Of a DNA stretch of 64,000 nt, positions 60,910 through 64,000 are shown one piece after another. The stretch is from the NCBI GenBank assembly GCA_045658965.1, contig JAZOVZ010000099.1, positions 1 to 64,000 on the forward strand, given 5' to 3'. The notes under the pieces were generated by a model, which was not told the DNA's origin, made no database searches, and was given only the letters and a program-made list of their open reading frames with translations. This DNA comes from SVQP01 sp045658965 (GTDB lineage: Bacteria > Bacillota > Clostridia > Oscillospirales > CAG-272). The first letter of the stretch is position 1, and each line of letters begins with the position of its first letter. The position numbers and the translations under genes were made by a program.

Positions 60910-63900
60910 ATGAAACTCAGACACGTATTGATCGTACTGCTCTGCATCTGCATGCTGCTCCCCTTAGCCGCATGTAAGCCCAACACGCAAACCCCCGAGG
61001 ACACGACGGTGGCAGATACTACCATCGAAGAGATCACCACAGAGCCCGATGGCGAGCCCGAGCCGCCCGCGGATGCGATCGAGGCACAAAAGCAAGAGCT
61101 TGAGGCAATCAAGAACAGCATCGGTGCTACTACGGACACCGTGCTGTACGTCAAGGACTTCGGTGCTGTCGGCGACGGCAAAACCAACGACGGTGATGCC
61201 ATTTACGCTGCTCTGACCGCTGCCGCTGAGCAGCATGCAACTGTCAAGTTTGAGGAAAACAAGACCTATTACGTTTCCTCTGTCACCGGTAGCCGCGTTG
61301 CTCCCCTTACGCTCAGCAATGCGCACGGCATGACCATCGACGGCTGCGGCTCCACGATTATGATCGCGCCCAACATGCGCTACATGCGCTTTAGCAACTG
61401 CGGCAACGTCAAAGTAACCAATCTGCACTTTGACTATGCAGTTCCCGTATACCTTGTGGGCAAGGTCAAGGACGTACTGGGCTCTGCGGTCGTATTCGAG
61501 GTAGATGAAAATCCTTACGCGGACCATTATGATTTCACGCCCTCCAACGGCTTCTCGATCGGATACAACGAGGGCACGCAGCAGCGTCCGCACGCATTTA
61601 TGACCGAATCGCACAAAACCGGCGACAAGGAGCTGACCGTAACCTATAAGGGTCACACCTACAGAGAAGGTCAGCTGGTATTCCTGCCCAATCCGGGCGT
61701 AGGTCACGCCGCCGACCAGGTGTTTGACGTCAGAGGCTCCGACCAGCCTATGCTGTTTGAAAACATCGGCGTGCACGCAGCATCCACCTTTATTTGGGCA
61801 ATCATGCACAATCAAGATCACCTCTTCTTTGAAAACGTGGATCTCGTCCCCGCAGAGGGCAACGACAAAGAGATCAAGATGGTCTCTTGGCGTGACGGCT
61901 ATCACTGCAAGAACAACTCCGAGGGCATTCACTGGAACAACTGCGAGGCAGACGTGCTGTTCGACGACGTATTCAACATCGCTGCTACGCTTGGTTCCGT
62001 ATCAGAGGTCATCAGCAATTCTTCCTTCTCCGTCAAGAATTATGAAAACCCTGCAGACGAGTTTGTCTGCTACCCCGGTGACACCGTGGATATTTACGAC
62101 CTCAAGGGTGGCAACTACAAAGGCAGTGCCCGCGTAAGAGCCATTACTGACAACGCTGACGGCTCGCGCACCATTCACCTGTATTACGGTGAGACGATCG
62201 ACCGCGTATCTGAGGGTTGCGTGGTTGCTAACCGCGACACCGCTGCACCCGGCAGTACCATTACCAACTGCCACTTCCAGGGCACCTTCCGCTTCCTGCG
62301 TAACCTCTACGTAGAAAATACGGTGTTTGATATGCTGGCAACCTGGATGATGGTCGAGGGCTCGGTCGAAGGTCCTATGCCCGGCAACGTAGACTTTGTA
62401 AACTGCACCTTCAACGGCGGTGAGATCCAGATCGATGCCTATAACCGCAACTCCGCAAAGCGTATGAAGGACATCGGCAAAGAGATCAAGGATATCGGCT
62501 TCTGGGGCTGCACCTTCAACAAGAGCAATATCCGTTCGCAGACAGGATGCACCTATACCGAACAGGAAACCTTTACCACAGACGAGCTTTACACCGTCAA
62601 GAACCGCGCAAATGCCACCGGACCTCAGGTCATTTCTCCCGTCAAGGGCGACGTTGACGTGGGCGTAACCTGGGACTGGACGCTGTTTACCATGTCCATG
62701 ACGGGAAAAGCCGAGATCACTCCCCTTTCCTCCATTCAGGATGCCGCACTTTACGATAAGCTCAACGTGGAAAAAGTCAGCGACAACGTGCTGACCCTGA
62801 CCGCTACGCAGGGCGAAAAGCTGTATTTTGACGGTTTGAGCGCCTCCGCGCTGTCCTGCCTATACGATAAGGGTACGAGCTATATGATCAAAGTAACCTA
62901 TTATGTCGATGCCCCCGTAAAGGCAAAGCTGGTCATCGGCGAAACGGTCGTCAGCGAGGATCTGTTTGCAACCGCAGGCGAGGTCACCACTGCCGAATTG
63001 ATGTACTACGCAACCGGAAAAGGCAAGACCGCCTATATTGAATATGAGGGTGACGGCACTGTTATGCTGGGCGAAATGACCGTTGCAGCATTTGTCAATG
63101 CAAATCCCTCGATCAGCCAGCTGGAAAGCGGACACACCTTTGCTTGGGACGACAACGTTACCATCAAGGGCGGTACTGCAATCAAAGCTGCAGACATCAC
63201 CGACGAGGCTGCTAAGCAAGCCATTCTGGGCGCACCCGATAAATTCGGTGAGACCGTACTGCACCTGAACAGAGGCATGGGCGAATTTACCGGTATTACC
63301 AAGCGTTCTTACTTCACCGCAGGCACCACCTACCACATCAGCATTGATGCCTACATCGTTTCACAAATCTCCGCCGGCTCCAAGATGTACTTGCTGGCAT
63401 TGGACGGCACCCCCGGCAACCGCCTGCTCAAGGAAGGCATTTTCACGGGCGAGGGCATGTATCACTTCGAGATGGATTGGCAGGTCGGCACCACGGGTGA
63501 ATATCAGCTGAAATTCTTTATCGACAATGCTCCCGTACAGTATGCGGACATCTACGTTGGTAACTTCACCATGACCAAGATGCCCGGCATGGCTCCCAAC
63601 AAGACCTTTGTTCCCGAGCAAATGAAGCAGGTCACCGAGCAAGAGCTGCGTGCCGAATTCAAGTATGACTTCAGCAAGGGCATCTTCTTTGAGACCAACA
63701 AGAATTCCTACGTGGATTCCTCTTGTCTCAATGCCTTTACCAAGGAAAAGCTGACAGAAGCGGGCTTTGGCGAATACGCTTATTACTTCGTGGAAAATAT
63801 TGACGCTCTTGCGCTCAGCTCTCCTCTCTACGGCGGCAACCGTTATACCATCACCTTTGACGTTTACGACTGCAAGGGCAACCTGGACGATAAGGAACCC

Positions 63901-64000
63901 GACGGCTCCTGGCGCGGTGCATTCGTACTGCTCAACATGACGGGCGGCGGTCAGAACAGCGCAGAGGTACACTACTCCATCAAGGCTGATCCCAACGTGC
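60910..64000 (+). CDS. Large beta-helix (pectate-lyase-like) lipoprotein, partial
   Basis: The frame is open from the ATG at 60910 (GGAGG five bases upstream) to the right edge, more than 1030 residues. Lipobox with Cys about 22 (LPLAAC), a Thr/Glu/Pro linker to about 50, then the Pectate_lyase_3-type start VKDFGAVGDGKTNDGDAIYAAL (about 78-99 region). A parallel beta-helix (NVKVTNLHFDYA, ITNCHFQG, VDFVNCTFNGG, IGFWGCTF) runs to about 560. Further beta-sandwich-like domains of carbohydrate-binding type follow. Probably a surface enzyme acting on polysaccharide; substrate and catalytic residues cannot be fixed from this view. Confidence 0.82.
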   Translation, partial: MKLRHVLIVLLCICMLLPLAACKPNTQTPEDTTVADTTIEEITTEPDGEPEPPADAIEAQKQELEAIKNSIGATTDTVLYVKDFGAVGDGKTNDGDAIYAALTAAAEQHATVKFEENKTYYVSSVTGSRVAPLTLSNAHGMTIDGCGSTIMIAPNMRYMRFSNCGNVKVTNLHFDYAVPVYLVGKVKDVLGSAVVFEVDENPYADHYDFTPSNGFSIGYNEGTQQRPHAFMTESHKTGDKELTVTYKGHTYREGQLVFLPNPGVGHAADQVFDVRGSDQPMLFENIGVHAASTFIWAIMHNQDHLFFENVDLVPAEGNDKEIKMVSWRDGYHCKNNSEGIHWNNCEADVLFDDVFNIAATLGSVSEVISNSSFSVKNYENPADEFVCYPGDTVDIYDLKGGNYKGSARVRAITDNADGSRTIHLYYGETIDRVSEGCVVANRDTAAPGSTITNCHFQGTFRFLRNLYVENTVFDMLATWMMVEGSVEGPMPGNVDFVNCTFNGGEIQIDAYNRNSAKRMKDIGKEIKDIGFWGCTFNKSNIRSQTGCTYTEQETFTTDELYTVKNRANATGPQVISPVKGDVDVGVTWDWTLFTMSMTGKAEITPLSSIQDAALYDKLNVEKVSDNVLTLTATQGEKLYFDGLSASALSCLYDKGTSYMIKVTYYVDAPVKAKLVIGETVVSEDLFATAGEVTTAELMYYATGKGKTAYIEYEGDGTVMLGEMTVAAFVNANPSISQLESGHTFAWDDNVTIKGGTAIKAADITDEAAKQAILGAPDKFGETVLHLNRGMGEFTGITKRSYFTAGTTYHISIDAYIVSQISAGSKMYLLALDGTPGNRLLKEGIFTGEGMYHFEMDWQVGTTGEYQLKFFIDNAPVQYADIYVGNFTMTKMPGMAPNKTFVPEQMKQVTEQELRAEFKYDFSKGIFFETNKNSYVDSSCLNAFTKEKLTEAGFGEYAYYFVENIDALALSSPLYGGNRYTITFDVYDCKGNLDDKEPDGSWRGAFVLLNMTGGGQNSAEVHYSIKADPNV

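Noticed and set aside
1..64000. rRNA, tRNA genes, prophage or insertion sequence with transposase
   Set aside because: Looked for on both strands; no tRNA-like or rRNA-like segment, no phage structural genes and no transposase were recognised. A full tRNA scan could not be run.

Overview
The window looks like a chromosome segment of a spore-forming member of the class Clostridia (Bacillota), probably an uncultured gut-type lineage. A complete eight-gene spoIIIA operon, a ytfJ/gerW gene and a dacF-type carboxypeptidase gene point to endospore formation. Secreted lipoproteins with Glu/Thr-rich linkers, SigA promoters with 17-bp spacers and strong AGGAGG ribosome sites fit the same group. I cannot place it below class. 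I found no rRNA, tRNA, CRISPR array or prophage. Most of the window is fairly GC-rich, which produces many long but spurious antisense reading frames. The first 5 kb and the 57.1-58.6 kb gene are more AT-rich and look acquired.

Layout. 1-5.1 kb (+): an accessory island with a DUF4367-like C-terminus, membrane proteins, an ABC-type export pair and a lipoprotein, with four copies of a short palindromic repeat between the genes. 5.1-10 kb (-): spoIIIAA to AH. 10-11.2 kb: a 49-bp tandem repeat, a zinc-ribbon membrane protein and a MITE-like palindromic element. 11.3-24.9 kb (-): a secreted-protein region. It holds a lipoprotein fusing a CotH-type kinase to RCC1 repeats, three tandem orphan solute-binding lipoproteins each with its own promoter and terminator, and an operon of three overlapping paralogous membrane-anchored surface proteins that I do not recognise. 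A second MITE copy follows.

25.3-41.6 kb (-): housekeeping genes for ribosome silencing, NAD synthesis, nucleotide-pool cleaning, SRP receptor, SMC, RNase III, tRNA methylation, topoisomerase I, DprA, an rRNA methyltransferase and infC-rpmI-rplT. infC appears to start with AUC and has a structured leader. 41.8-44.4 kb (+): a secreted GH71/GH99-like protein with a GC-containing C-terminal anchor. 44.6-44.8 kb: a candidate free-standing structured RNA with its own promoter and terminator.

45-55.6 kb (+): lon-engB, lysA, a site-2 protease, scpA-scpB (which with smc completes the condensin set), a DUF2953 protein, gerW, dacF and rluB. Two intergenic regions here carry the same ordered array of six hairpins, whose stem sequences differ but keep pairing. 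55.6-64 kb: another GC-anchored secreted protein, a GNAT acetyltransferase, an AAA/DUF4143 ATPase with paired palindromes around its promoter, an acyl-CoA synthetase, a tiny lipoprotein, and a large right-handed beta-helix lipoprotein that runs off the window edge.
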